The translations under genes were made by a program, and so were the position numbers. Below the pieces are notes generated by a model. That model was not told the origin of the DNA, did not search any database, and was given only the letters and a program-made list of their open reading frames with translations. Positions 1-8,740 of a stretch of DNA of 15,000 bases are shown in pieces. Every line of letters starts with the position of its first letter. The stretch's first letter is position 1. Location of the stretch: positions 1 to 15,000 of the forward strand of contig JAAAJB010000592.1 of the NCBI GenBank assembly GCA_016098155.1, in the 5' to 3' direction. Source of the DNA: Actinomortierella ambigua (taxonomy: Eukaryota > Mortierellomycota > Mortierellomycetes > Mortierellales > Mortierellaceae).

Positions 1-85
1 AAAAAAAAAAAAAAAAAAAGGACCCTTTTGCTATTGTTTCCTCTTTTCCGCAAGACTGGGCAACACTGTTGATTTGATTTGTTAC

Positions 86-1243
86 CTGCAAGAAATAAGC
101 ATCTGCATCGATAAACATAACCTCCTCGAACCGTGAGGCCAGGATCGCATAGGGCTTGATCGACCAACCACCGAGCTCCATGACAGCATTGTCAAAGATC
201 TGGGTCACATCAACCAACTCGATACCGTCCGCCATTGCACGCAGGTACTCTTGGCGCTCCTTGGACAGGTCCCTCTCGCCCATGTGGAAGACCTGGATGG
301 GCAGCTTGGACTTTAAGCGTCGACGCACGGCCTGGATCGATGTCGCCACAAACTCAAACTGTCCGTTGCCCGCACAGTAGATGATGCCCCGGCCTCGGAA
401 GCTCTGGAGGAGCGAGAACGACGTCCGTCGGCCGTAATGCAAGAATGGGAACAGCTGCTGCTCCAGACGAAGCATGTAGTCAATCTCGGGCCGTGTCTTG
501 GCCAGCTGGAACAACGCCCGCTCCTTTTGACGGTCGTTGCCCTGCAGCGATTCGTAGATGGGCCTCACATAGTTCCAGAGCGACTTGAATTGGCGCTCAG
601 CCCGGCTTAGTGTGTGAAAGTCGAGCTCCGCGGCACTACTGGGCACTTCGTGCCTCACGTACTGGTGCTTGAGCATTGATTCTTTGAACGCCGAACCCAT
701 GGCCGTCGTCAGCATATATGTGTCCTCCTCAGTCCACTCGGGGACGATTTGAGGGATGGCAATGTCGTGTGTGAGATGCAGGCCTTCTGGCACCTAATAG
801 TAGAGGTGTGTGCGTGGATTTTTTTTTTTTTTTTTTTGTTTTCAGGGGTAAAAAGGCGGGGGCGCGAGAGAGGAGGAAGGGCCCTTTTGTCAGTCAATCA
901 GTCCCCAATCTCTTCAAAGCAATTAAATTGGAATATCGTTCCTACGGAAGAACTAAAATACATAATCAGTCGTTGTCAGTTTCAGAAAAGCTGATGGTAC
1001 CTTGAAGGGTGTCGCGGGCTTCCTAGTGGCGCCACGCCCAATGCTGGACTCTTTGTTGCTCGAAGGCTGTTGCTGCAGTCTGCCATCCGAGTCCGAGGGC
1101 TGATACTGGCGGTAGCCCTGGCGAAGTCGTTCCCAGTTGGCGTTCTCTTTTGGTAACCGGTTGACGGTCAGAACAATCAGTGCCAGCAAGATGGCGATGA
1201 AGAGCACCAGCCGAAGGACTGGCGATCTGGGAAGGGAAATCAT
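86..1243 (-). CDS. Partial GT71 (MNN1-family) alpha-mannosyltransferase, type II membrane protein
   Basis: The likely product transfers mannose from GDP-mannose onto protein-linked glycans in the Golgi, as known for the fungal MNN1/MNN2 (GT71) family. I read exon 1 at 1243-1001 (81 codons), an intron at 1000-794 (GTACC...TTAG) and exon 2 at 793-86 (236 codons, phase 0). A donor (GTAAC) follows at 85, so the gene continues off the window start. The ATG at 1243 is followed by about 20 hydrophobic residues from R11 (VLFIAILLALIVLTV), a classic signal anchor, and then a Q/S-rich stem. The catalytic region begins near residue 217 (GIIYCAGNGQFEF). It includes GGWSIKPYAILASRFEEV and ends with the metal/sugar-nucleotide DxD motif in IDADAYFLQ (D310, D312). 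The C-terminal part of the catalytic domain is outside the window. Without a splice at 85 the frame stays open to base 1 but would read poly-Phe, so an intron is much more likely. The family call is firm; linkage specificity cannot be read from this. Confidence 0.88.
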
Positions 1244-2065
1244 GCGATGGTTGGATTGATGAATGATGGACAGCCTTGATGGCGATGTTCGACCTCCTGA
1301 TAGTGTCGCCTTTACTTTTTTTTTTCCTCCCTCGAGTGCTGTTAGAGGTGCCTCCTGCTTCTTTGGTGTCGTTTCTCTCGTCCTCGTTGGCTGTAAAAGG
1401 TATAAGGTGAACTCCGGTCGAAAGAAAGAGAGAGAGAGAGAGGGGGAGAGATGATGGCGACAAGCAAAACTGTCGGCGTTGGGATGAATGGAACAATGAA
1501 ATGGAAGAACAGGAAAAAAAAAGAGGTTGCAGGAAAATAGATAGAAAGAGAAAAAGTCGAGCCTTGGGCTTCTGGTGCACTGCACCTATTTTGGGTCTCT
1601 CCTCCTCCCTCACACTCAGGAGTGATGTGAGTGGGAAAGGCCGTGCAGGTGAAGATAAGGGTTCACCATCCCCTTCCACAGGTGAACATTCCCGTTTGCC
1701 CACCATCCCTTCTTTCTTCGACGTTCTCCCAAGATCAGGGGTCTCTCAGAAACCAAGACTGGAAAAAAAGTGTCTTTATTTTGTTTGCCGCCAAACAAGC
1801 CTACCAGGATATCGAGGAATGATAGAGGAAAATTACAAAGGGAAACCTCTAAGGAGGTTGCATCGTGGCAAAGTGGGCTTGCGGTGTGCATGGAGAAGAT
1901 GATGTACAAAAGAAGCCGACGAAAGGTACCTCGGCAGACGCCACAGCGACCATCAGCGTCGTGACAAGGGGCAGGCGAATGAAGAGTGGATGGGTGGGGG
2001 GGGGGGACCGAAAAAAAAGAAAAAGAAAAAGAAAAGAGGGTGGCGAGAGAGAAATCTATGCACCT
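1244..2065. other. Intergenic: bHLH 3' UTR and GT71 promoter/5' UTR
   Basis: I find no convincing gene here on either strand. Open frames in this stretch are low-complexity Ser/Pro/Phe or Arg/Lys/Glu strings with no domain. The right part should hold the 3' UTR of the minus-strand bHLH gene; no AATAAA was seen. A G11 run lies near 1998-2008, next to an A-rich stretch. The left part should be the GT71 promoter and leader. It is pyrimidine-rich on the coding strand and includes a GA/CT microsatellite at 1428-1442. Confidence 0.6.
1428..1442. repeat. (GA)n microsatellite upstream of the GT71 gene
   Basis: A short uninterrupted GA run is flanked by AAAG and GGGGAGAG. On the GT71 coding strand it reads as a CT tract about 190 bp upstream of the ATG. 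Confidence 0.8.
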
Positions 2066-3106
2066 CTACTCAATGCGAGGCTTCTTGATGGACGTAGACT
2101 CTACCTCCTCCAGTCGACGCTTGAGATTTTCATTCTCTTGACGCAATTGGTGGACTTGTTCGTGGTTGTTCTGCAATGTCGTCTCCATGAACGCCTTTTC
2201 GATCTTGAGCTGCTCAACATCCTTGAGTGCCGACGACAAGTCACCCTTCAACTCCTGCACGTATTGAACAGCCGCCTTGAGGATCGATCCCTTGTTCTTG
2301 TCCGCCTTGGGAACGATTTCCGCCAACTTTGTGATGCCGTCGTTGATGTTTTCACGTCGCCGCCGCTCAACCATCTTGTGGTTGTCCTTGCGGATGCGCC
2401 TCCACTCCTCGGACCCAGCTGCCGGTTTTGTCGTCGAGCCTCTGCATAAGCATGTAGACAAAAAATAAAGCGAAGAGAGGGAGAGAGAAATTCATTAGTC
2501 TCACGCCATAGCGGCTCAACAATCAAGCGATAGGGGTACACAGCAAAGGCATCAATACTAAAAAAAAAAGAAAAAAAGCTTACGGCTGTGCACGAGGTGG
2601 GGGTGGTTGGGGAGAGGCTTGACCGGTGACAAGAGGGACGGTCGCAAGCGTGTTGGCAGAGTCGGTCGAGCCAAGCTGGAGAACGGCATTGCTGGCAGCC
2701 TGAAGGGCGTCTGCAACTTCGTCTGTCATATGATGGTCTGGCTTTATTTGTGGAGAAGCATGCTCAGCCGCGACAGCCTCTTGGGCAGCAGCAACCGCGG
2801 CCACGGTCGCCTCCATTTGCTGCTGTTCTTGGTCCTGTTGCTGTTGATGCTCTTGCTGGTGCTGCTGCTGTTGCTCATGCTGTTGCTGTTGCTGTTGCTG
2901 TTGGAGCTGTTGGTGCCCCTGGACAGCGGCAGCAGTAGCAGCATCGGTATCAGCGAGAGGCTCGTAGGCTATTTTGCCATCATTGCCGTAACGCGACTCC
3001 TAGTACAGCAAAAAAAGGATGCGAAGATGGGGTTACTCACTGACGTATTGCCCTCGAGAACTTGTTCGATACCCTCGCTGTTTAACCACAGGCCACTCGC
3101 AGACAT
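2066..3106 (-). CDS. CBF1: Cbf1-like bHLH transcription factor with Q-rich N-terminal region
   Basis: This is probably a nuclear dimeric regulator of the yeast Cbf1/Cpf1 type, which binds CACGTG elements, acts in sulfur amino-acid gene control and, in yeast, binds centromeres. Modelled exons are 3106-3041, 2999-2584 and 2441-2066, giving 285 aa plus a TAG stop; phases match at both junctions (introns of 41 and 142 nt). From the N-terminus there is a short lead ([10 protein letters not shown]), an Ala/Gln-rich segment with long Q/H runs (near residues 47-80), a Pro-rich linker and then the bHLH. Basic-region H182, E186 and R190 ([15 protein letters not shown]) form the H-E-R signature of CACGTG-binding class B factors. 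A helix-loop-helix reaches about 235, followed by a leucine/coiled-coil helix. The protein ends KKPRIE. The bHLH and exons 2-3 are firm. The start is less certain: a coding-looking upstream exon at 3255-3305 does not join in frame through the best acceptor. Confidence 0.87.
2819..2911 (-). repeat. Poly-Gln coding tract in the bHLH gene
   Basis: Mixed CAA/CAG codons, interrupted by a few CAC, CAT, GAG and GAC codons, encode a Gln/His-rich segment. Because CAA and CAG are mixed, protein-level Q content rather than pure DNA slippage seems to be maintained. Confidence 0.75.
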
Positions 3107-3254
3107 GGCCCATGCCCTAATAACGTCTGCTCACTGGCTCTGACGAAATTGGCTCCGGAAGCAGTCTCTCTCGTTATGCTCCCCCCCAAAAATACAAAAA
3201 AAACGACACGAGAAAGGCGGAGCAATAAGCTGAAGTGTTGAATTCAGCGCTTAC

Positions 3255-3305
3255 CAGGTTGAGAAGCACATCTGTGCTTGAAGCGTCCATGTTCTGTGTT
3301 GCCAT
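3255..3305 (-). other. Candidate first exon or upstream ORF of the bHLH gene
   Basis: An ATG at 3305 starts 17 sense codons (MATQNMDASSTDVLLNL), directly followed by a strong donor GTAAGC. The composition looks coding. Splicing to the best acceptor, TTATTAG (exon starting at 3116), puts it out of frame with the downstream bHLH chain. An in-frame alternative is the weak acceptor GCGAG (exon starting at 3073), which would give a protein running ...[12 protein letters not shown]... and skip the MSASG start. It could also be a 5' UTR exon carrying an upstream ORF that overlaps the main start. The sequence alone does not decide. Confidence 0.45.
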
Positions 3306-3926
3306 GTCTTTCTTTTTTTGCACTAGCAGGTGCGAACAACAGTGTGCATGACAAGTTAGAGAGAGAGATATGGCATTCACGCGCTGGGTTGCGGGCAATT
3401 TGTTCTCATTCTGTTGGGGGAGGGGGAGAGGGAGAGAGAGGAAATGTCGCTGAGGCGTCCATCCAGCAGCAGGCCAACTCTAGCACACACCAGCCAAAGG
3501 CATCTTCTGATTCTCTAGCCACCTTGTGCGATGGTCATTCATCCACAGGGGCTGTTTTCGAGAAGACTAGCATGGCCATGGCCCTCATGCTCTTTCGTTG
3601 GGTTGCTTTGCGCGGGTACAGCAGCACCTTACCTATTTTCGAGGCTTGGGGGGGAGGGGGAAAGTGGGAAAAGTGAAGTGATCACGTTTTTCGGCCATGA
3701 TCCCGTGATTTTCAAGGGATGTACAAGCCACCCACTCACACACAAATTTGAGCTTTGAGGAAGCTCTCTGCCATGGATACACAAGTGTGTATGTAAAATT
3801 GTCCTTTGGGTGTGCATGTGTGTAGATAAATGTGTACATGTCCAAGTCCATGTGCGAGAATAATAATATGTGTTTGTGTGTGTTTTTGTACATGTGTGTA
3901 TGTGGGCGCGGGGTTGACAGTAAAGA

Positions 3927-3932
3927 TATAAA
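3927..3932 (+). promoter_or_regulatory. Possible TATA element for sulfite oxidase
   Basis: TATAAA (in AAGATATAAACC) lies 236 bp upstream of the sulfite oxidase ATG. A second AT-rich candidate, TTTATA, is at 4031-4036. Either could be the core promoter; this is sequence match only. Confidence 0.3.
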
Positions 3933-4123
3933 CCAAGCATGTGTACCATGGAGAAACAAACTTTCTGCCAACTAGGCTGTGACATAGACCAAAATGTCAC
4001 ACAGTTTTTGGAACATTGTTGCACCCCCCCTTTATACCTTACCTTTGGGGTCTCCTTCTTTGTTTTTCTGGCATCATCTCACGTCAATCAACTCTTCCTC
4101 CCTCCTTGAAGTCCTAAACCATA

Positions 4124-4155
4124 CCACACACACACCACACCACACCACACCACAC
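4124..4155 (+). repeat. CACAC/CACCA short tandem repeat in the sulfite oxidase leader
   Basis: A near-perfect ACACC/CACAC repeat ends 12 nt before the ATG. It probably lies in the 5' UTR and would make an unstructured C/A-rich leader. Confidence 0.7.
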
Positions 4156-4167
4156 AGACAGTCAGAC

Positions 4168-4600
4168 ATGAACTTTGACCACGATCCCAGCGACACCGCG
4201 TCTCGTCGTGCCTGCTCCCCTCCTGCCCATCGCCGCCTCGCCGACAGCGAGATGGACTATTCCCAAGAACCTACCCGCCCTCTGACAAACTTTATCGTCC
4301 GAAACCACAAGCCCTTCAACGCAGAACCTCACTTGGACCTGCTCGTCAATGCCGGGACCATCACGCCTGCCGACTTCTTCTTCAAACGTAACCATGGCCC
4401 AATCCCCAACATCCACTTTGACCAGCACCTTGTCTATCTTGGAGTTGCCGACACTCCCTGCAACGGACACGGTCAAGATAATGTCCAGTGGAAGACCTTC
4501 TCGATGCATGACCTCATGACTCGCTGGCCCTCCGTCGATATTGCCGCCTCCCTTCAGGTAGCTGCTCTTTGTTCTCGTTGAATTATTGGATATGGCTCTT

Positions 4601-4640
<40 letters not shown>

Positions 4641-6467
4641 ATTATCCATCAAAGAAAAAGACGACCCTCCCCCCTTCCATTCCCCTACCCCGTGTGGTGA
4701 AATTGAAACAAACGCATACTGACCCCCATCCCGCATTCCTGTGTTCTATACTCCAATCGGATCTCTAGTGCGCCGGCAATAGACGTGATGGCCTGGCTAA
4801 AGTGAAGACAGTCAAGGGTGTCATCTGGGGGCCTGGCACCATCTCAAATGTAAGTAGGAAAAAAAAAAAAGGCAGACTAGTGAGAGAGGAAACAAAAAAA
4901 GAAGATGAGAGGATGGCTCTTGCTCTCAGGCATCTGTGCATGACCCAGCTGTTTACTCCTATTTGGAGTTTACACTTCATTGTTTTGTGGGGTAGAGTGG
5001 AGAGACCTTATTTGGGAGTGGACCGACCACATCCCAATTTGTTCCCACCCGTGTTTATGCTTTTCCTTCTTTACTGTCCCCAATGAGAAAGACAAGAAAG
5101 TGTGCGTGTGATGAATTGCTCTAACAGCCTCTTCCCCTCCCCCCTCCCCTCTTATCTTTTTCTTCGTATGAACATCTTAGGCTGTCTGGACAGGTGTGCG
5201 ACTGTGTACCATTCTCTCGGACCTGTTGAATGTACCTAAGGACCTGTTACACGACATGGTTCGGACATATCATGTTTCATTGGAGGCAGACGACCATGTT
5301 CACGAGGACTGCTGCTATGGCAGCTCCATCCCTCTTCGGAAAGCAATGTAATTTATCTTTCTGGATTTAGTGCCATTTTGTTCGCTCACCATCTCCCGTC
5401 TTCCCTCACCCCTCCCTTGCTCTCTTGCCCTTCTGTACTGTTTGTTCTCTTTTACATACTAACTGGCTTCTATTTTTACCACTCCCAAAATTACAGGGAT
5501 CCCCTTGGTGATGTCATTCTGGCATACAAGGTATCCAGAACGCACCACTACGTACTGTTCGAAACCATGTGATATCCAACAAAAGGGTGTGGCCTCTAAT
5601 TGTATCTTCTCCTGATGCCCATAGATGAACGGCGAGATGTTGTCTCGAGATCACGGAGCCCCACTACGCGTCATTGTTCCTGGTTACATCGGGGCGCGCT
5701 CGGTCAAATACCTCCAAAAGATCCTTCTACAGCCAAACGAATCGCGCTCATTCTTCCAAGTTCGCGACTACAAGATCCTACCGCCATGGGTCAATTCGGA
5801 CAATGCAGATAGCGCGTGGGACTCCACACCCTCGTTAGGTGAGATGAACGTTCAGTGCGTCATCTGTACCCCTTCTGAACATTGCACCATCAAGGGTGCT
5901 GGCCCTGTCTCCGTTAAGGGATACGCCATCTCTGGTAAGGACCCCCCTTTCCTCTCACCTCTCCCTCCTTTGTAGGTCTCTTCGCAAGGACAAACGTTAA
6001 CCAACTACGCCTTCATCCTTACTGTAGGTGGTGGACGTGGCATCTATCGAGTTGAACTGTCCCTGGATGGAGGCAAGACATGGGAGCCTGTCGACAAAAT
6101 AGAGCAGACACCAGACCCCAAGAGTGGAATGTACTGGGCTTGGGCACTTTGGGAGAAGAAGGTGCCCCGAATCCGTGCCTCGGATGAAATTGTTGCTCGA
6201 GCATGTATGTCATCTTATTTCCTTTGTGTTGTTGCTATGTGAGAACGATATCTTTCTCATTTGAGATTTATATATATCGGACTCGGACTCATCACTTACT
6301 TCCCACCGTTGAATGAATTTGTTGCTTTTTATTCCCCTCCCCCCCCCCCTATAGACGACTCTGCCGGAAACACGCAACCCGAGATGCCCATCTGGAATTA
6401 TCGTGGCGTGATGAACAACGCGTGGTTTAGGGTCAAGGATGTCGCCCAGCTTCAACCAAATATGTAG
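4168..6467 (+). CDS. Molybdopterin-dependent sulfite oxidase without a heme domain
   Basis: It should oxidise sulfite to sulfate at a molybdenum cofactor. Seven exons: 4168-4557, 4769-4849, 5181-5347, 5497-5530 (34 nt), 5625-5934, 6028-6204 and 6355-6467. They give 423 aa and a TAG stop, with phases matching at all six junctions. The Moco domain starts around residue 60, with RNHGPIP at 74-80 containing the likely substrate-pocket Arg. LQCAGNRR follows, where C131 is the Mo-binding cysteine and is the first codon of exon 2. YGSSIPLRKAMDPLGDV and RDHGAPLRVIVPGYIGARSV come next, and Y273 in RDYK is the probable active-site Tyr. The dimerisation domain runs from about 298 to the end (IKGAGPVSVKGYAISGGGR; SLDGGKTW; ending WFRVKDVAQLQPNM). 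No cytochrome b5 domain, clear mitochondrial presequence or PTS1 tripeptide is seen, so it resembles the plant-type architecture. Nitrate reductase is unlikely because no heme or FAD domains follow. Confidence 0.93.
4603..4638. repeat. (TC)18 microsatellite in sulfite oxidase intron 1
   Basis: A perfect 36-nt TC run starts 46 nt after the intron 1 donor. It is likely length-polymorphic. Confidence 0.9.
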
Positions 6468-6634
6468 CATCTTCAAAGACAAATATAATATGTGCCCATT
6501 TGTGTGTTTTCTTTCCACAATGACATTTATTCTGTTGATTTGAATATACCAAAGTCAACGAGCAGAACATCGAGGGATAACCCTCCGGATAGTCCCCCAA
6601 TGCTTATACAAAGTTGTAAATGCCGTCATGAGAT

Positions 6635-6664
6635 GAGAAAGAAACAAATAATTGTTTCTTTCTC
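6635..6664. other. Perfect 13-bp inverted repeat between convergent genes (candidate bidirectional 3'-end hairpin)
   Basis: GAGAAAGAAACAA (6635-6647), loop ATAA (6648-6651) and TTGTTTCTTTCTC (6652-6664) form a perfect stem. It lies 168 nt after the sulfite oxidase stop and 10 nt from the stop of the oppositely oriented CUE-domain gene. A six-C run follows on the plus strand (6665-6670). Any read-through transcript from either side would carry it. A role in 3'-end formation is inferred only from position. Confidence 0.6.
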
Positions 6665-6674
6665 CCCCCTTTCT

Positions 6675-7795
6675 TTATGCACTAATCGGATTTGTAGCAG
6701 CTGCAATAACTGATGCCGCTTCCTGTGATGCCTCAGCGCCATTGACCTTTGTTTCTTTTCCTTCTTCCTCTTCCTGCTCCTGTTGCTGCTTCTTCTTCTT
6801 TCGCTCCTGCTCCTCCATCATCCTCTTGCGAGCCTGCAGAATCATAAATTCCTTGCGGTTCTTAAAGATCTCTTGACGCTTCTCCGCCGTGTCCGCCCAC
6901 ACCTTGTTGGGCTCGTCAGGAACATAGTTGCGCGATGCTTGCTCTGTCAGTCCATAGCGGTGCACCAGACTTGCGTTCTGCGACGACGACGATGATCCCG
7001 AAGCGGTGGCCGAAGAAGACGATCCAGCCGCACCGGTGGACGAGCCCACACCACCATTGCGTCCTATTGTCGATCCTGAAGCCGAAGGAGGTGTTGTTGG
7101 ACGAGGCGAAGGGGGCTAGAGCGTTAAAAGGGATAGAAGGGAGACAATAAAATGTTTTTGTGAATAAAATGATCCCTGACTCGGGTTTGCGAGCGCCGTA
7201 CATGTCCAGCTCATACACAGCCAGCTACCACAACAATAACTGGAGATGATTTTAGTACTTACCATAGGCAGAGTACCATCCCGAAGCACATTCTCGCAAG
7301 TCAACTCGACAGAGCCAGTCTTTTGGAGATCATAGTGGATGGCTGCCGTGGGAATGTGTGGGAACATTGACTTCACGGTTTCGACCTATTGGTGTTTAGT
7401 AGAAGGAAAATAAAAAAAGGACTCGGATTGTTAGAATGGATACTCTATATTCTATTACCATGGATTCCCAGAAGGTGAACAAAAAAAAAGGAGTAATGGA
7501 GTTTAGAGTCAACATTTACTATTACTACTACTACTACTCACCATTTCTGGGCTGACATGCCTTGCAGGACGGCGGGTGTTGCCCTGGCGAGAAGGCTGTG
7601 AGGCATCTCCTAACATGCCAGAAGGGAAAGGGTGAGAGAGATGCATCAACAACGAGTTAATGAAACCGAAGCATGAGAACGCTGCACATGCAAGCATCAA
7701 GTTCCTGGGCGACCGCTTTTGCCCTTACCCGAGAGCCATCGGAAGACCATAAAGATGATGACAATAGCCACCGTGATGCTGACAAAATCTGTCAT
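6675..7795 (-). CDS. CUE1: Cue1-like ER membrane CUE-domain protein (ERAD Ubc7 adaptor)
   Basis: Yeast Cue1 anchors the ubiquitin-conjugating enzyme Ubc7 at the ER membrane and stimulates ubiquitin chain formation during ER-associated degradation; this protein has the same layout. Exons are 7795-7729, 7609-7542, 7385-7263 and 7115-6675, giving 232 aa with all phases consistent and stop TAA. Residues 1-20 form an N-terminal membrane anchor (MTDFVSITVAIVIIFMVFRW). The CUE domain spans about 42-83, with the MFP motif at 52-54 and VL at 78-79 where many CUE domains have a di-leucine. A Pro/Ser/Gly-rich linker (87-132) follows. A basic helical segment at about 136-188 contains IFKNRKEFMILQARKRMMEE and resembles the Ubc7-binding region. 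A K/Q/E-rich tail (189-207) comes next and the C-terminus is ISA. It converges on the sulfite oxidase gene with 207 bp between the stops. The Ubc7-binding assignment is by order and composition, not alignment. Confidence 0.87.
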
Positions 7796-7865
7796 GTCTA
7801 TCGTTGTGCTTGTGGCCCTGTGGGTGTATGAATGCGGAATGAGCTGCAATCGATAAGACTAAGAA

Positions 7866-7899
7866 AGAGAGAGAGTGTGTGTGTGTGTGTGAGAGAGAG
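7866..7899. repeat. Compound (GA)n-(GT)n-(GA)n microsatellite
   Basis: GA (7866-7874), GT (7875-7890) and GA (7891-7899) blocks run in series 71-104 bp upstream of the CUE-gene ATG. They read as pyrimidine/CA on its coding strand and are probably promoter or 5' UTR. Confidence 0.85.
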
Positions 7900-8619
7900 G
7901 GTGAGAGCGAGTGACCGAATGACAAAGAAGGGGAACAAAAGGAGATGCGAGCGTCCTTTGACGAAAAAAAATCGGTTGGTGGCGTATACAACCCACCCTG
8001 CGAGACCATATTTGTCCCTGAAACTTCAGGCCCCGCCATAGCGTTTCAATGGGCGAGTGCAGCGCGAGACAGCGTTGCCAATAGCTACAACATACCGGTG
8101 TAGCACCTGTAACCACGCAATATATCCGCTATTGCACTGCTAACCGCACCATCCCCCATTCGACCAAAGTAAGGTGCTCAAGTATATCGGCGAAAAAGTC
8201 CATGGTCGTATGTAGAAACACATGGATGATTCGGACAGGCCATCGACTTTTTTTTTCCTGCACATGCTGACCGCGTTCAATTACGCTCTCTGTATGATCT
8301 TGTGCGCGTTACCTAGCAAGCTAGAATGTCGTCCAAGGTGCAGAGTCCTCTAGCGTTGCCTCACTACTAGTCTCCAACTAGTTAAGCAATCATGCAAAAG
8401 CTCTGAAGATCTGAAGGAAATGGGAGACGTGAAGTCCGAAGAAAGCATTGCCGCCATAGCTAGTGAGCAATGCAAGGGGAAAATGCGTGTGGAAAGTCGC
8501 CACACTTTTACCATTTTCTTACCAAGTGACCACCGTTGCTGTGGACACCAATTCTCCACCGCGCTTAATGGTGTGTGGATTTGATCCTTGGTTTACCCAC
8601 GGAAAATCGGTCAGGACCC

Positions 8620-8627
8620 TATAAATA
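8620..8627 (+). promoter_or_regulatory. TATA box of the acidic-protein gene
   Basis: TATAAATA, a full match to the TATAWAW consensus, lies 121 bp upstream of the ATG at 8741. It is the clearest core promoter in the window. Confidence 0.65.
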
Positions 8628-8644
8628 CTTGCCACTTTGTTGAC

Positions 8645-8677
8645 ATGGTGAGTCTCCAGGCTCACCCTCTTCATTGA
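8645..8677 (+). other. Possible 10-codon uORF overlapping a small hairpin
   Basis: An ATG 18 nt after the TATA box opens a 10-codon frame (MVSLQAHPLH) ending in TGA at 8675-8677. It overlaps the inverted repeat GGTGAG (8647-8652) / CTCACC (8661-8666). The first bases also match a splice donor (ATG|GTGAGT). It matters only if transcription starts upstream of 8645. Confidence 0.3.
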
Positions 8678-8740
8678 CCTCTTACACTTTCCAGCAACTA
8701 TCTCTGACATCCGCAACCGTCCCCGTCCTTTTTTTTCGGC

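Larger units (their letters stand above)
3306..4167. promoter_or_regulatory. Divergent promoter region between the bHLH and sulfite oxidase genes
   Basis: About 860 bp separates the outward-reading bHLH (minus) and sulfite oxidase (plus) genes, and I see no gene inside it. It contains purine-rich tracts (3359-3368 and 3416-3441, pyrimidine on the bHLH coding strand) and a degenerate TG-rich stretch at about 3784-3904. The 8-bp palindrome GTGATCAC lies at 3678-3685. Two ACGT-core sites each differ by one base from the Cbf1 E-box: CACGTT at 3683-3688 and CACGTC at 4080-4085. I see no exact CACGTG. Confidence 0.6.
7796..8740. promoter_or_regulatory. Divergent promoter region between the CUE gene and the acidic-protein gene
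   Basis: No gene is supported here; open frames are short and without domains. It holds a GA/GT microsatellite close to the CUE gene start, a T-run near 8249-8256, two ACTAGT palindromes 11 bp apart (8366-8371 and 8377-8382) and a TATA box at 8620 for the downstream plus-strand gene. Confidence 0.55.

Noticed and set aside
953..1706. Two long minus-strand frames running into the GT71 first exon
   Set aside because: Upstream of the ATG at 1243 they are low-complexity Ser/Leu/Phe from pyrimidine-rich DNA; one is simply the GT71 exon frame extended into the leader.
5540..5575. tRNA T-loop-like GTTCGAAACC inside sulfite oxidase intron 4
   Set aside because: No T-stem pairing on either side and no acceptor or anticodon arms nearby.
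5935..6027. Earlier acceptor (TTTGTAG near 5975) for sulfite oxidase exon 6
   Set aside because: It puts the conserved GGGRGIYRVELSLDGG segment out of frame; the acceptor at 6026-6027 restores it.
4168..6467. Nitrate reductase
   Set aside because: It shares the Moco core, but there are no cytochrome b5 or FAD/NADH domains and the protein ends after the dimerisation domain.
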